DNA from: Sediminimonas sp.
Lineage (GTDB): Bacteria > Pseudomonadota > Alphaproteobacteria > Rhodobacterales > Rhodobacteraceae
Reading direction: 5' to 3'
NCBI RefSeq assembly: GCF_024637375.1
Contig: NZ_JAGXFK010000036.1
Location: forward strand, 22,945-86,944
DNA length: 64,000 nucleotides
The position numbers were made by a program, and so were the translations under genes. The notes beneath the pieces are model-generated. The model did not search any database, was not told the origin of the DNA, and saw nothing but the letters and a program-made list of their open reading frames with translations. Positions within the stretch are counted from its first letter, which is position 1. Each line of letters begins with the position of its first letter. This document shows, piece by piece, positions 9,069-17,148 of the stretch.

Positions 9069-9394
9069 GCGACACCTCCGGCGATGTAGGCGTATTCGCC
9101 GCGGTTGTCGTCCCAGACCGCGCGCACCCGCTTCTCGCGCGGCGGGCGGGGGCCGGTGTCGCGCACCAGGCGGTAGACCGCCAGCCGCCCCTTGGGGCGC
9201 GCCTTGCGCTCGACACGCAGATACCCGGCATTGGCCAGCATCCGGCAGTAGTCGCGCGCAGCCCCCTCGGAGACCGGCACGCTGCTTGTGTTGGCGTGCA
9301 TCGCCACGTCGCGGTAGGTGAAGGCCCCCAGCCCGCGGATGGCGCGCCACATGTTGCCCTGCGGCGTGGCGACCCTGGCGCGGTTGCGCGTCAT
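9065..9394 (-). CDS. Phage protein with winged-helix-like region
   Basis: MTRNRARVATPQGNMWRAIRGLGAFTYRDVAMHANTSSVPVSEGAARDYCRMLANAGYLRVERKA. Confidence 0.6.
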   Translation of the reverse strand: MTRNRARVATPQGNMWRAIRGLGAFTYRDVAMHANTSSVPVSEGAARDYCRMLANAGYLRVERKARPKGRLAVYRLVRDTGPRPPREKRVRAVWDDNRGEYAYIAGGVA

Positions 9395-10158
9395 GCCGAG
9401 ATCCTCCGCGCGTCGGGCGTGATGCCGGTGAAAAAGTCGCGCCGCCCCCAGTCCTCGAGCGTCAGTCGATCGAGGTTGCGGGTGGCGGCGATCTCGCGGG
9501 CCAACTCGAGGTTCTCCACGATCCGCCGCGCCGAGCCGCCCGACGCCGTGCGCATCTTGGCCAGCAGCGCCGCGTCGATCTCGACCTCGGGGCAGCGGAT
9601 GCGCCGCAGGAGATCGAAGTCGTCGTCGTCCGCGGGCTCGGCTGCGACCCAGCTCAGGATGCGGCCGTGCACCCGCTCCCACTTGCGCAGCTTCTGCGGC
9701 AGGAGCTCCTCGCCGATCAGGATGACCGGCACGAAGGAGCTCTCGTAGATGTCGCGCACGATCTCGATCATGCCCTTCTTGACCAGGAAGTCGGCCTCGT
9801 CGATCAGCAGCGGCACGCCATCACGCGCCAGCACCTCCGCGATCTGGTCGACCATGTCGCCGATGACCTTCGCGGGATGCACACCCAACTCGGCGAGGAT
9901 CGCCTGGCAGAGCTTCTTCTGGGTCCAGACCGACTTGACCTGGACGACGCATGCCTGCTCCTCGTTGGCGACGTAGACGCTGGCGGTCGTCTTGCCCAGG
10001 CCCGAGGGGCCGTAGAAGCACCCCATCCCCGGCAGCCCGTGGCCGCGGTTCTCCAGTCGGCGCATAAGCGTCAGGAACGCAGTCACGTTCCGCATCGGCG
10101 CCAGTGTATTGTATAAGGCTCTTGTCTCTGCCATGTTTACCTCGCTTGTGTTAAGCAT
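9391..10158 (-). CDS. MuB-like AAA ATPase, transposition target protein
   Basis: GCFYGPSGLGKTTASVYVANEEQACVVQVKS; PLLIDEADFL; adjacent to MuA-type transposase. Confidence 0.92.
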   Translation of the reverse strand: MLNTSEVNMAETRALYNTLAPMRNVTAFLTLMRRLENRGHGLPGMGCFYGPSGLGKTTASVYVANEEQACVVQVKSVWTQKKLCQAILAELGVHPAKVIGDMVDQIAEVLARDGVPLLIDEADFLVKKGMIEIVRDIYESSFVPVILIGEELLPQKLRKWERVHGRILSWVAAEPADDDDFDLLRRIRCPEVEIDAALLAKMRTASGGSARRIVENLELAREIAATRNLDRLTLEDWGRRDFFTGITPDARRISA

Positions 10159-10195
10159 CGGCGCGGACGGGCTGGCGGGCCCGCCGCGCCACCTT

Positions 10196-12340
10196 TCACC
10201 CCAGCATGTCGGGATGTTTCCTCAGCACATCGCGTTGCGCGATGTACTCGGCCGTGGATTGGTAGCTCGCCAGCCACGCGGCCTGCTCGTCTCCGATCTC
10301 CTCTCCGCGCCCCAGGCGCGCCTCCAGCTCGATCGCCGCCCGGAAGCGTGACCGCTCGGTCTCGGCGCGCGGGCGGGTCGCCTCGGCCTGCCGCCGCTTC
10401 GCCTCGAAATCCGCCACCACTGCCTCGTGCGCGGCGTCCTCCTCGGGGCTGCGCTCGCGCGGCTTGAGGGCGTTCGCCGGCGCGGGCTTGCGCTCGAAGG
10501 TCGGGCGGACGACCTGCGCCTCGACGGCCGGCGCCTCGCCGGTCGGCCGGGTCGCGTCCAGGTAGCCGCCGATCTCCGCGGCGCGCATCCGTTGCAGCGC
10601 ATCGGCCGCGGCACGCTCCTTCTTGACGAAGTGGCGCTTGGCGGCGGCGTGGTTGCGCGCATCCTCCAGGTCGAAGAAGCCGCCCTTCTCGATGCACTCG
10701 GCATGGCCGAGATAGGCGCTGTCGAGACCGTAGAGATGCAGCCCGGCATGCAGGTCGGCCGGATCGAACCGCGCGACGACGCGGCGCCCGGCTACCTGGT
10801 GCATCCAGGGCGCCCAGTACTTGTTCTCCATGAACTTGATCTCGCCGTTGCGGCTATGCGCGTGCATGCCCTCTGCGCCCATCAGCCAGAGCCGGCGCTG
10901 CTCATCGGTCGCCTTGCGGATCGGCGCGGTCGCGTAGCTCTCGTCGAAGGTCTCCAGCAGGCTCCGGCCCTGCGTGGTCTGGCCGCGCCGCCCGGGGCGC
11001 GCGTTGTGCTCCTCGATCCCCTCGGCCAACACCGCGAGAAACTCCTCCAGCGGGATCGCGCGGTTGCCGTAATTCTCCGGTTTTGCATCCGGCCGATTGC
11101 CCGTATAGGCGCCGGCGAGACGTGGATCTTTGGCGATGTCGTCGCAGAAATCGCGGAAGGCGCGCTCGATCGGCTTCGACTGTCCGCTGTAAGGGGTGGC
11201 CCAATGGACCTCGCAGCCCAGCGTCTTGAGGATGCCGGGAATGTCGTCGTCCTTGACCTTGAAGCGGTAGCGCGTCGGCACCTGGCCGGTGAGGAACTTG
11301 TTGGCGAACTCGCGGCCGTTATCGAGAAGGATGTGCTCGGGGATGCCGAAGCGCTCGATCATGTCGCCCAGCGCGAGGCTCACGCCCACCTTGTTCGGCG
11401 TCCGGTCGACGCGCCAGCTCACGATGCGCCCCGAATAAATGTCCTGGAACGCGACCAGCTGGGGCCGGACGATCTCCTCGCCGCCCGCCAGCCCCTCCGA
11501 GGGCCAGCGCACGAAGACGTCGAAGCGATGATAGTCCGCGTTGACCGCCTCCATCGCGTGCAGCGCGGTGCGGTCCCTGATCTGCGACGGGTAGAGCCGC
11601 TTGAGCGCCTCGACGCCCTGGCGGCAGAGCACGATCGTGGTTTCGGGAACCTCCGCATCCAGCCGGCGGCGCATCGTGCGCTCGGGCAGTGTGGTCCAGC
11701 CCTCGGATTTCGCGATGCGCGCCGCGCGACGATAGCACGCCGAGAAGCTCGGCTGTTCAAGGCGCAGGTAATCGGCCTTGAGCACATCCCAGAACTCCGG
11801 GCTGCAACCGGCCGATGTTTCGCCGCGCACGGCGGCGCCATGGCGCGGCGCAAGGTGGGGCAGCCGGTCGTCGCTGCGCACGCCCTCGATCCGCCCCAGC
11901 CAGTTCCAGACCGTGCGCGCGCTGCATCCGAACTGGCGCGCCACCTGGTGGCAGGCCAGATCGCGGGTCATCCCGCCGCGCTCCAGCGCCTCGACGGTCT
12001 GTACTGCCTCCAGGGCGCGGTGCGCCTTGCGCTTCGTGCGCTCCGCCAGTCGGTCGAAGCGCGCCCAGAGGGCCTCGCGATCCACCGGCGCGGGCGCACC
12101 CGGGGGTGGCGCGGCTTGCGCCAGCAGCGCCTGCTGCGCCCGGCTCGGCAGCAGCGTCCAGTGATACTCCCATCCGCCGCCGCGGCTCTTGCGCCGCCGT
12201 GCCGCGCCCGGCGCCTGCCGCCAACCTAGCCGCTTGACGGTCAGCTCGACCCCCTGCCGGCTGGCCGGAAGGTCCGGCAGCGCGGCCTCGGCCAGCTCGG
12301 CGGCGGTCCACCATTCGCGATCCGGGCGGCGCTCACTCAT
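10196..12340 (-). CDS. MuA-type DDE transposase
   Basis: 714 aa; N-terminal Mu DNA-binding domain (EWWTAAELAEAALPDLPASRQGVELTVKRLGW), catalytic core motifs (VNADYHRFDVFV, ILLDNGREFANK, SKPIERAFRDF). Confidence 0.95.
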   Translation of the reverse strand: MSERRPDREWWTAAELAEAALPDLPASRQGVELTVKRLGWRQAPGAARRRKSRGGGWEYHWTLLPSRAQQALLAQAAPPPGAPAPVDREALWARFDRLAERTKRKAHRALEAVQTVEALERGGMTRDLACHQVARQFGCSARTVWNWLGRIEGVRSDDRLPHLAPRHGAAVRGETSAGCSPEFWDVLKADYLRLEQPSFSACYRRAARIAKSEGWTTLPERTMRRRLDAEVPETTIVLCRQGVEALKRLYPSQIRDRTALHAMEAVNADYHRFDVFVRWPSEGLAGGEEIVRPQLVAFQDIYSGRIVSWRVDRTPNKVGVSLALGDMIERFGIPEHILLDNGREFANKFLTGQVPTRYRFKVKDDDIPGILKTLGCEVHWATPYSGQSKPIERAFRDFCDDIAKDPRLAGAYTGNRPDAKPENYGNRAIPLEEFLAVLAEGIEEHNARPGRRGQTTQGRSLLETFDESYATAPIRKATDEQRRLWLMGAEGMHAHSRNGEIKFMENKYWAPWMHQVAGRRVVARFDPADLHAGLHLYGLDSAYLGHAECIEKGGFFDLEDARNHAAAKRHFVKKERAAADALQRMRAAEIGGYLDATRPTGEAPAVEAQVVRPTFERKPAPANALKPRERSPEEDAAHEAVVADFEAKRRQAEATRPRAETERSRFRAAIELEARLGRGEEIGDEQAAWLASYQSTAEYIAQRDVLRKHPDMLG

Positions 12341-13160
12341 CGCGATCCCACCCCATCTGCTCGATGTCCTCGGACATGTGATCGAGAAACCGGCGCCGCG
12401 CCGCCATCGGCGCGCGCGTCCATGCCTTCATCAGCGCTTGAAACCCGTCTTCAACGGGGTCTTTGGGCGCGGGCTCGACGTCGCCCTGGCGGTACGCCTT
12501 GCGGGCGGCATTGACGGTCCCGGCCTCACCGTTCGAGAGCGCAATGCAGACCTTTGCGCGCTCGGCGTCATCTGTGATCTTCGAGATAGCCTGAAGGTCA
12601 GACATGGTGGGCGGTTTGGGCGCTGCGCGAAGCCACCGCGCCTGATCGGAAGACAGGGCCGCCCCCGCCGCCACGATCCGCTGGATTTGTCGCGTCGACA
12701 AGCCGAGAAGATCGCCCACGAAATCTGCAAACGACAAATTTGTCAGTTGCAGACCGTGCCTGGCGAGCGCACCGGCCGTGCCGCGTGCTGTCTCCGGGTG
12801 CAGAGCCTCATACATGTCCTTGCGCGCTGCCAGGCTCAACGCGAGGTCGAGTGGCTGCATATGTGTGAATGACACGTTCGCGTCAGCCTCCATCAGCCGC
12901 GCCTGGTCGAGCGTGCACTCCCAGACCTTGGCTGAGATGGTCTCATGACCGAGCTGGCGCGCCGCCTCCAGGCGGTGCCGACCGTCGATCAACTGGTATC
13001 CATCCTTGGCCTTCCTGACATGGATCGGATCCCGGATCGCACCGACCTCCTCGACGGACGCCTTGATGATCTCCACTGCCTTGTCGTGCAGGGGCGTCAC
13101 GCGCACGCGGCTCGTGTCGATCTCATCTACAGGCAGGTCGATCAGCTTGGCGTCACGCAT
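12333..13160 (-). CDS. ParB/RepB-like nuclease-domain protein (phage)
   Basis: IHVRKAKDGYQLIDGRHRLEAARQLGHETISAKVWE; ParB-N-like fold motif. Confidence 0.8.
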   Translation of the reverse strand: MRDAKLIDLPVDEIDTSRVRVTPLHDKAVEIIKASVEEVGAIRDPIHVRKAKDGYQLIDGRHRLEAARQLGHETISAKVWECTLDQARLMEADANVSFTHMQPLDLALSLAARKDMYEALHPETARGTAGALARHGLQLTNLSFADFVGDLLGLSTRQIQRIVAAGAALSSDQARWLRAAPKPPTMSDLQAISKITDDAERAKVCIALSNGEAGTVNAARKAYRQGDVEPAPKDPVEDGFQALMKAWTRAPMAARRRFLDHMSEDIEQMGWDRDE

Positions 13161-13383
13161 CCCTCGGTCCTTTCGTCATCGTGTATCGACAGATCAGCCG
13201 GTCCTTGCGGCGCTCCCGCGTGCAGGCGATCTCGGCGCCGTTCTGGCGCAGCTCGGCGATGCAGCTGTTCACCGCGCACACCCCGGCCGCGCGAACGATC
13301 TGACGCGTCGTGTGCGGGCGCCCGTCCTTCAGGACGGCCAGCACGCGCTGCAGGCGCGGGGAGGTGAGCGGCGCGGCATGCAT
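13153..13383 (-). CDS. HTH domain phage protein
   Basis: MHAAPLTSPRLQRVLAVLKDGRPHTTRQIVRAAGVCAVNSCIAELRQNGAEIACTR. Confidence 0.6.
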   Translation of the reverse strand: MHAAPLTSPRLQRVLAVLKDGRPHTTRQIVRAAGVCAVNSCIAELRQNGAEIACTRERRKDRLICRYTMTKGPRDA

Positions 13384-13631
13384 CACGGCACCATCTGCGG
13401 ATCGACACCGCCCGCCACCGCGCGGCAGTGGTTGCACATGCGATGCCCCGGCCCGGTCGAGACAAATTCCGCCTCGCAGCGCAGGCAGTTGCGTGGCCGG
13501 CGCTGGCGCTCGATCGCGATCCGGTCGCGCCTATTCTCGGCCAGGTGTTTTTGGGACAACTCCGGTGTGACGGGCTTGCCGCCCTCGAACACCGCCCAGC
13601 CATACCCGTATTTGCGCACATCAAGGCTCAT
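13383..13631 (-). CDS. Zinc-ribbon-like small phage protein
   Basis: CLRCEAEFVSTGPGHRMCNHCRAVAGG. Confidence 0.55.
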   Translation of the reverse strand: MSLDVRKYGYGWAVFEGGKPVTPELSQKHLAENRRDRIAIERQRRPRNCLRCEAEFVSTGPGHRMCNHCRAVAGGVDPQMVP

Positions 13632-13835
13632 GGCAGCACCTCCGGCAGCCAGAGACCCGCGAACAGAAGGATGAAAAGCGCCGCCACCCCGAGCGCAGCG
13701 CCCAGCAGGCTGTTGTCGAGATACCAGGCCACGCGCCGGAATAAGCCGCCGCGGCCGCGGGGCTCCGTGAGTGGTGGCGTGCGGCCGGGGCGTTCCCTAC
13801 CATCGGAAGCGCCAACAACCAGATGGAGGAAACTC

Positions 13836-14045
13836 ATGGATAAAGAAAACGAAGACCTGAAGGCTCGCGTAAGGGCGTTGGAGATCATGATCCTATCCCT
13901 CGCCGCTCTGAGCGATGGCGACCTCGCATCGCGCCTCGCCGATATGATCAAAGGTCAGGCCGCTGCAGCCGAGCGGCAGGGTGACCTTCGTGCTCACTAC
14001 CGTCTGCATTCGCTCAAGGACGAGCTCGAGCAGATCCTCGGTTGA
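13836..14045 (+). CDS. Small coiled-coil protein on the opposite strand of the early operon
   Basis: ggagg upstream of atg; MDKENEDLKARVRALEIMILSLAALSDGDLASRLADMIKGQAAAAERQGDLRAHYRLHSLKDELEQILG. Confidence 0.5.
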   Translation: MDKENEDLKARVRALEIMILSLAALSDGDLASRLADMIKGQAAAAERQGDLRAHYRLHSLKDELEQILG

Positions 14046-14131
14046 AATCAGGCCAAGCTGCTGATCCAGCCGGGCCAGCCTGTGCCGCCGCACGTCCTGT
14101 CGCGCGACGCCGGCGTCGAAAAAACCAGTCA

Positions 14132-14353
14132 TCATCCGCACTCCTGTTCGAATTGGCAGCGCAGGATGCGGCTGCTGGCGGCCGTGGCTTCCTCGGCCAG
14201 CCGGCTCAGCGCGCCGATGCAGCGCCCATCCTCCACGTCGCGCACCAGCAGGATCGCCAGCTTGACGCGGTCGGCCTGCGGAATGCGCGCGATGTCCTGG
14301 GCCACGCCGGGCGCATCCAGCGCCCCGGGCAGTCCGCGTTTGGGGTGGGTCAT
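14132..14353 (-). CDS. Hypothetical phage protein
   Basis: 73 aa, ggagg upstream of ATG on minus strand, follows the DGR-like target gene. Confidence 0.45.
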   Translation of the reverse strand: MTHPKRGLPGALDAPGVAQDIARIPQADRVKLAILLVRDVEDGRCIGALSRLAEEATAASSRILRCQFEQECG

Positions 14354-14397
14354 TTGATGTCCTCCGGGTTGGCGATTCGTTGGTGGTGATCGACCCG

Positions 14398-14417
14398 CCT
14401 GCCGGCGGACCGGCAGG
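14398..14417. other. 8-bp stem / 4-nt loop GC-rich hairpin 17 nt downstream of the variable-region stop codon
   Basis: cctgccgg-cgga-ccggcagg perfect inverted repeat. Confidence 0.75.
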
Positions 14418-14434
14418 GCGCAGGGGTGCGGATT

Positions 14435-15628
14435 TCAGAATGCGAAAGCGGGCCGGAACCCGATGATCGAGAGCGCGACCGAACGCGGGTTGTTCAGGCT
14501 GAGGGCGAACACGCCGGCATTCACGCCGTGGAGCCAGTGGCCCCCACTCAGGGCGATGGTGACGCGCCCCGACCAGTGCCCCCAGGCCCGATCAGGGATG
14601 ACCGCGGCCTCCTTGTCCGCCACAACCTCCGAGGGCAGGAAGAGCGGCGACAGATCGAAGCCGGAGCCGCGCTCGTCGTGGAAGTCGACCGGATAGCCGT
14701 CCTTCTCGCCGGGGCCGTAATGCACGCCGGTCGCGACCCAGTCGTCGCCGCCCGGCACGTCGGCGCTCCACAACACGATCTCGCCATCCTCGGCCAGCTG
14801 CAGCCCGTCGACGAACTGCCAGACATTGCCCCACAGATCGTGGATGCCGCGCCAGACGGCCGAGGTCTCGCCGGTGGGCTTGACCCCGCCGCCGTCGACA
14901 TTGCCGCGCCCCAGCGCGCCCTGCATGTCCGTCCCGCCGATCTCGATCAGCATCAGAAGCTGGATTGCCGCCAGGTCGTAGATCGAATAGAGCCGCCAGC
15001 CCTGACCCAGCGCCGCGCAGTGCTCGCGCGCGTCACCGATCGTTACCCCGGTCCAGGGCTTGTTGCCCGCCTCGCCGACGATGCGACCCTCACGCTCCGA
15101 AGCCGGATACTTGCCGACGCGCAGCGCTGCGCAGGCAGTTCCATCGGGGCGCAGGAAGGCCGGGTGCAGGCGGTAGCCGGGGCGCGCGCAGGGCGAGACC
15201 AGCCAGAGCCGCTCGTCGCCGCGCCGCTCGCTGCGCACCCAGAAGCGCGGGATTTCCACGGTGACCACGTCCACATTTGTCGGCACGTCGCGGATGCCCG
15301 CCCAGACCGGGTGCGTGTCGAAATACGTCCGCTCATGGTGAAGCGTGCGGCCCGCCGCATCCACGCGCCGCCAGGCGCCGTTCTTGTGCAGGGCAATGCC
15401 GACGACATCACCCTCCGCGCCGATCGTGCCGCGGTATTCCACCGCCTCGATCGCGCCATCGGAGCCGTACGGCCCCTGCACGAAATCCCACAACGCGCGC
15501 GCCTGCCCCAGCGCCTCGGCTGGCTGCAGTCCGGCGTCGAGGGCGCGATTGACCAGGTATAGCCGGGTCTCCATTGCGTCATTCATCTGCATGAAGGTCT
15601 CCTTGCGGGTTGGGGTGAGGTGGATCAT
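14435..15628 (-). CDS. FGE-sulfatase / C-type-lectin-like protein with C-terminal DGR-type variable region
   Basis: WRGIHDLWGNVWQFVDGLQL (FGE-like) and C-terminal GGHWLHGVNAGVFALSLNNPRSVALSIIGFRPAFAF; ATGA overlap with upstream ORF stop. Confidence 0.82.
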   Translation of the reverse strand: MIHLTPTRKETFMQMNDAMETRLYLVNRALDAGLQPAEALGQARALWDFVQGPYGSDGAIEAVEYRGTIGAEGDVVGIALHKNGAWRRVDAAGRTLHHERTYFDTHPVWAGIRDVPTNVDVVTVEIPRFWVRSERRGDERLWLVSPCARPGYRLHPAFLRPDGTACAALRVGKYPASEREGRIVGEAGNKPWTGVTIGDAREHCAALGQGWRLYSIYDLAAIQLLMLIEIGGTDMQGALGRGNVDGGGVKPTGETSAVWRGIHDLWGNVWQFVDGLQLAEDGEIVLWSADVPGGDDWVATGVHYGPGEKDGYPVDFHDERGSGFDLSPLFLPSEVVADKEAAVIPDRAWGHWSGRVTIALSGGHWLHGVNAGVFALSLNNPRSVALSIIGFRPAFAF

Positions 15629-15870
15629 GCGGCGTCCTCCGATTTGCCGGAGGGGCGCGGTATGTCGGCGGGCCACTCAAGATCGCAGGGCCAATTGCTC
15701 GAGAACCAATGAAGCGCGCGCTGGTATGTTTTGACGGTGCACCCCTTGCCGGAGCGCAGCCGACTGAACAGCCGCGCGTGTCCAGCGATATGGTTGGAGA
15801 TCGTCGCCTCACTGCGCCGAACGTGTGAGCCGTAAGCCTCCGCCAAGGCTATGAGGTGTAGGTTGTCCAT
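15625..15870 (-). CDS. Small HTH-like early phage protein (ner/cro position)
   Basis: MDNLHLIALAEAYGSHVRRSEATISNHIAGHARLFSRLRSGKGCTVKTYQRALHWFSSNWPCDLEWPADIPRP; divergent from repressor. Confidence 0.65.
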   Translation of the reverse strand: MDNLHLIALAEAYGSHVRRSEATISNHIAGHARLFSRLRSGKGCTVKTYQRALHWFSSNWPCDLEWPADIPRPSGKSEDAA

Positions 15871-15884
15871 GCCATTGTGGTAGT

Positions 15885-15976
15885 AAATTTACACTGCATG
15901 AGCAAGGCAAAATTACACTCATTTGGAAACAGCGTGTTTTCTTGCATCTTGGGCGGGTCTAGTGCATTTTTACACC
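15885..15976. promoter_or_regulatory. Candidate operator/early promoter region with repeated TTTACAC motifs
   Basis: aaatttacact (15885-15895), aaaattacact (15909-15919), catttttacacc (15965-15976) between divergent regulator genes. Confidence 0.45.
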
Positions 15977-16675
15977 GTGAATGTCAGAGAGCAGATATAC
16001 ACGCTCTTCGAGGGGCGCCGGAAAGCGCTCGGTTTCTCGCAAGCCGAGCTTTGCCGTCGTGCGCTCGGCACGCCCAGCACCTCCGCGATATAAAACATTC
16101 GACGAGGCGCATCACCTTCGGTCGAGACAGTCAAGAAGCTGGCCGACGCACTCGATCTCGAGTTCTACGTTGGCCCGCCGCGCGAAGAGGGTCACATCTA
16201 CACCACCGAGATCGCCGGCGAGGAGTTTTCCCCGATCCCGCGCTACGACGCGCAGCTGGCCGCCGGCGGCGGCGCTTTCAATGGCGAGGGCGACCCGATA
16301 TCAACCCTCGCCTTCCGGCGCGAATGGCTGGCACGAAGCGGCATCTCGCCCGCCTCGGCCTGTATTCTGTCGGTTCGCGGCGACAGTATGCGGCCAACCC
16401 TGCACGACACCGACCTGGTGATGATCGACACGCGGCGAAAGCAGATCCGAAACCGGCGCATCTACGCCTTCGTCGATCGGGATGGCGAGGCCCGCGTCAA
16501 GCGCCTCGAGGCGATACCGGGGCGCATGATCCTTCTGCTTTCCGACAACCCTGACCACGAGACCGAGTTGCGCGAAGGCCCCGACATGGATAGCCTACAG
16601 ATGCTTGGCGAGGTCGTGTGGTCTGCCCATACCTGGCTGGACCAGGTCCACATAAAGGTGCCGGAGGCATTATGA
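15962..16675 (+). pseudogene. Prophage repressor (HTH + S24/LexA-like peptidase) with in-frame TAA
   Basis: VHFYTVNVREQIYTLFEGRRKALGFSQAELCRRALGTPSTSAI*NIRRGASPSVETVKKLADALDLEFYVGPP...ILSVRGDSMRPTLHDTDLVMID...; TAA at 16091-16093. Confidence 0.85.
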
Positions 16676-17148
16676 ACCGCAACGCTCTACTCGCCCTTGT
16701 CGCGGCATCCCTCCCCGCCGGAGCTGACGCGATGGAGAGCGATCTTCTTCACTGCCTTCAAGGGCACTTCGTGATCTCGGACGTCGAGGTTGATGTTGTG
16801 GAGGAAGCGGTCGATGTCACTTTTGGGGTGGCCAACAATCTGAGCTATCCCGTCGGCGGCGCACATGTGATGATCACTGTCACGCACGCCGATCGGCCCA
16901 CTCCGATCGCGAGCTGGGGGAGCCAGGCGCTGCTCACCATTCCGGGCGGCCTCCTGCCTGGCGAGAGTATGACCACCGAGACATACATGTACATCGAGCC
17001 CCGAGTGCAGGCCATGATCGAGGACCCCGGCCAGCTGTCCGTTCTTGTTGAGGTCGAGAGTATAGCGAATGGCGATCTCATAAGCGTGCGCAACGGGCTT
17101 TGGGTAAGCAGCTGGACCGAGGGGCCGTCGGGTGACGGCTGCCCGTAA
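16672..17148 (+). CDS. Secreted hypothetical protein, candidate prophage moron
   Basis: MNRNALLALVAASLPAGADA signal-peptide-like N-terminus, beta-rich body; immediately follows the repressor. Confidence 0.65.
   Translation: MNRNALLALVAASLPAGADAMESDLLHCLQGHFVISDVEVDVVEEAVDVTFGVANNLSYPVGGAHVMITVTHADRPTPIASWGSQALLTIPGGLLPGESMTTETYMYIEPRVQAMIEDPGQLSVLVEVESIANGDLISVRNGLWVSSWTEGPSGDGCP

Noticed and set aside
15877-16554. + strand ORF MVVNLHCMSKAKLHSFGN... (225 aa)
   Set aside because: Out of frame with the recognisable HTH/S24 repressor on the same strand; Arg-rich spurious translation.
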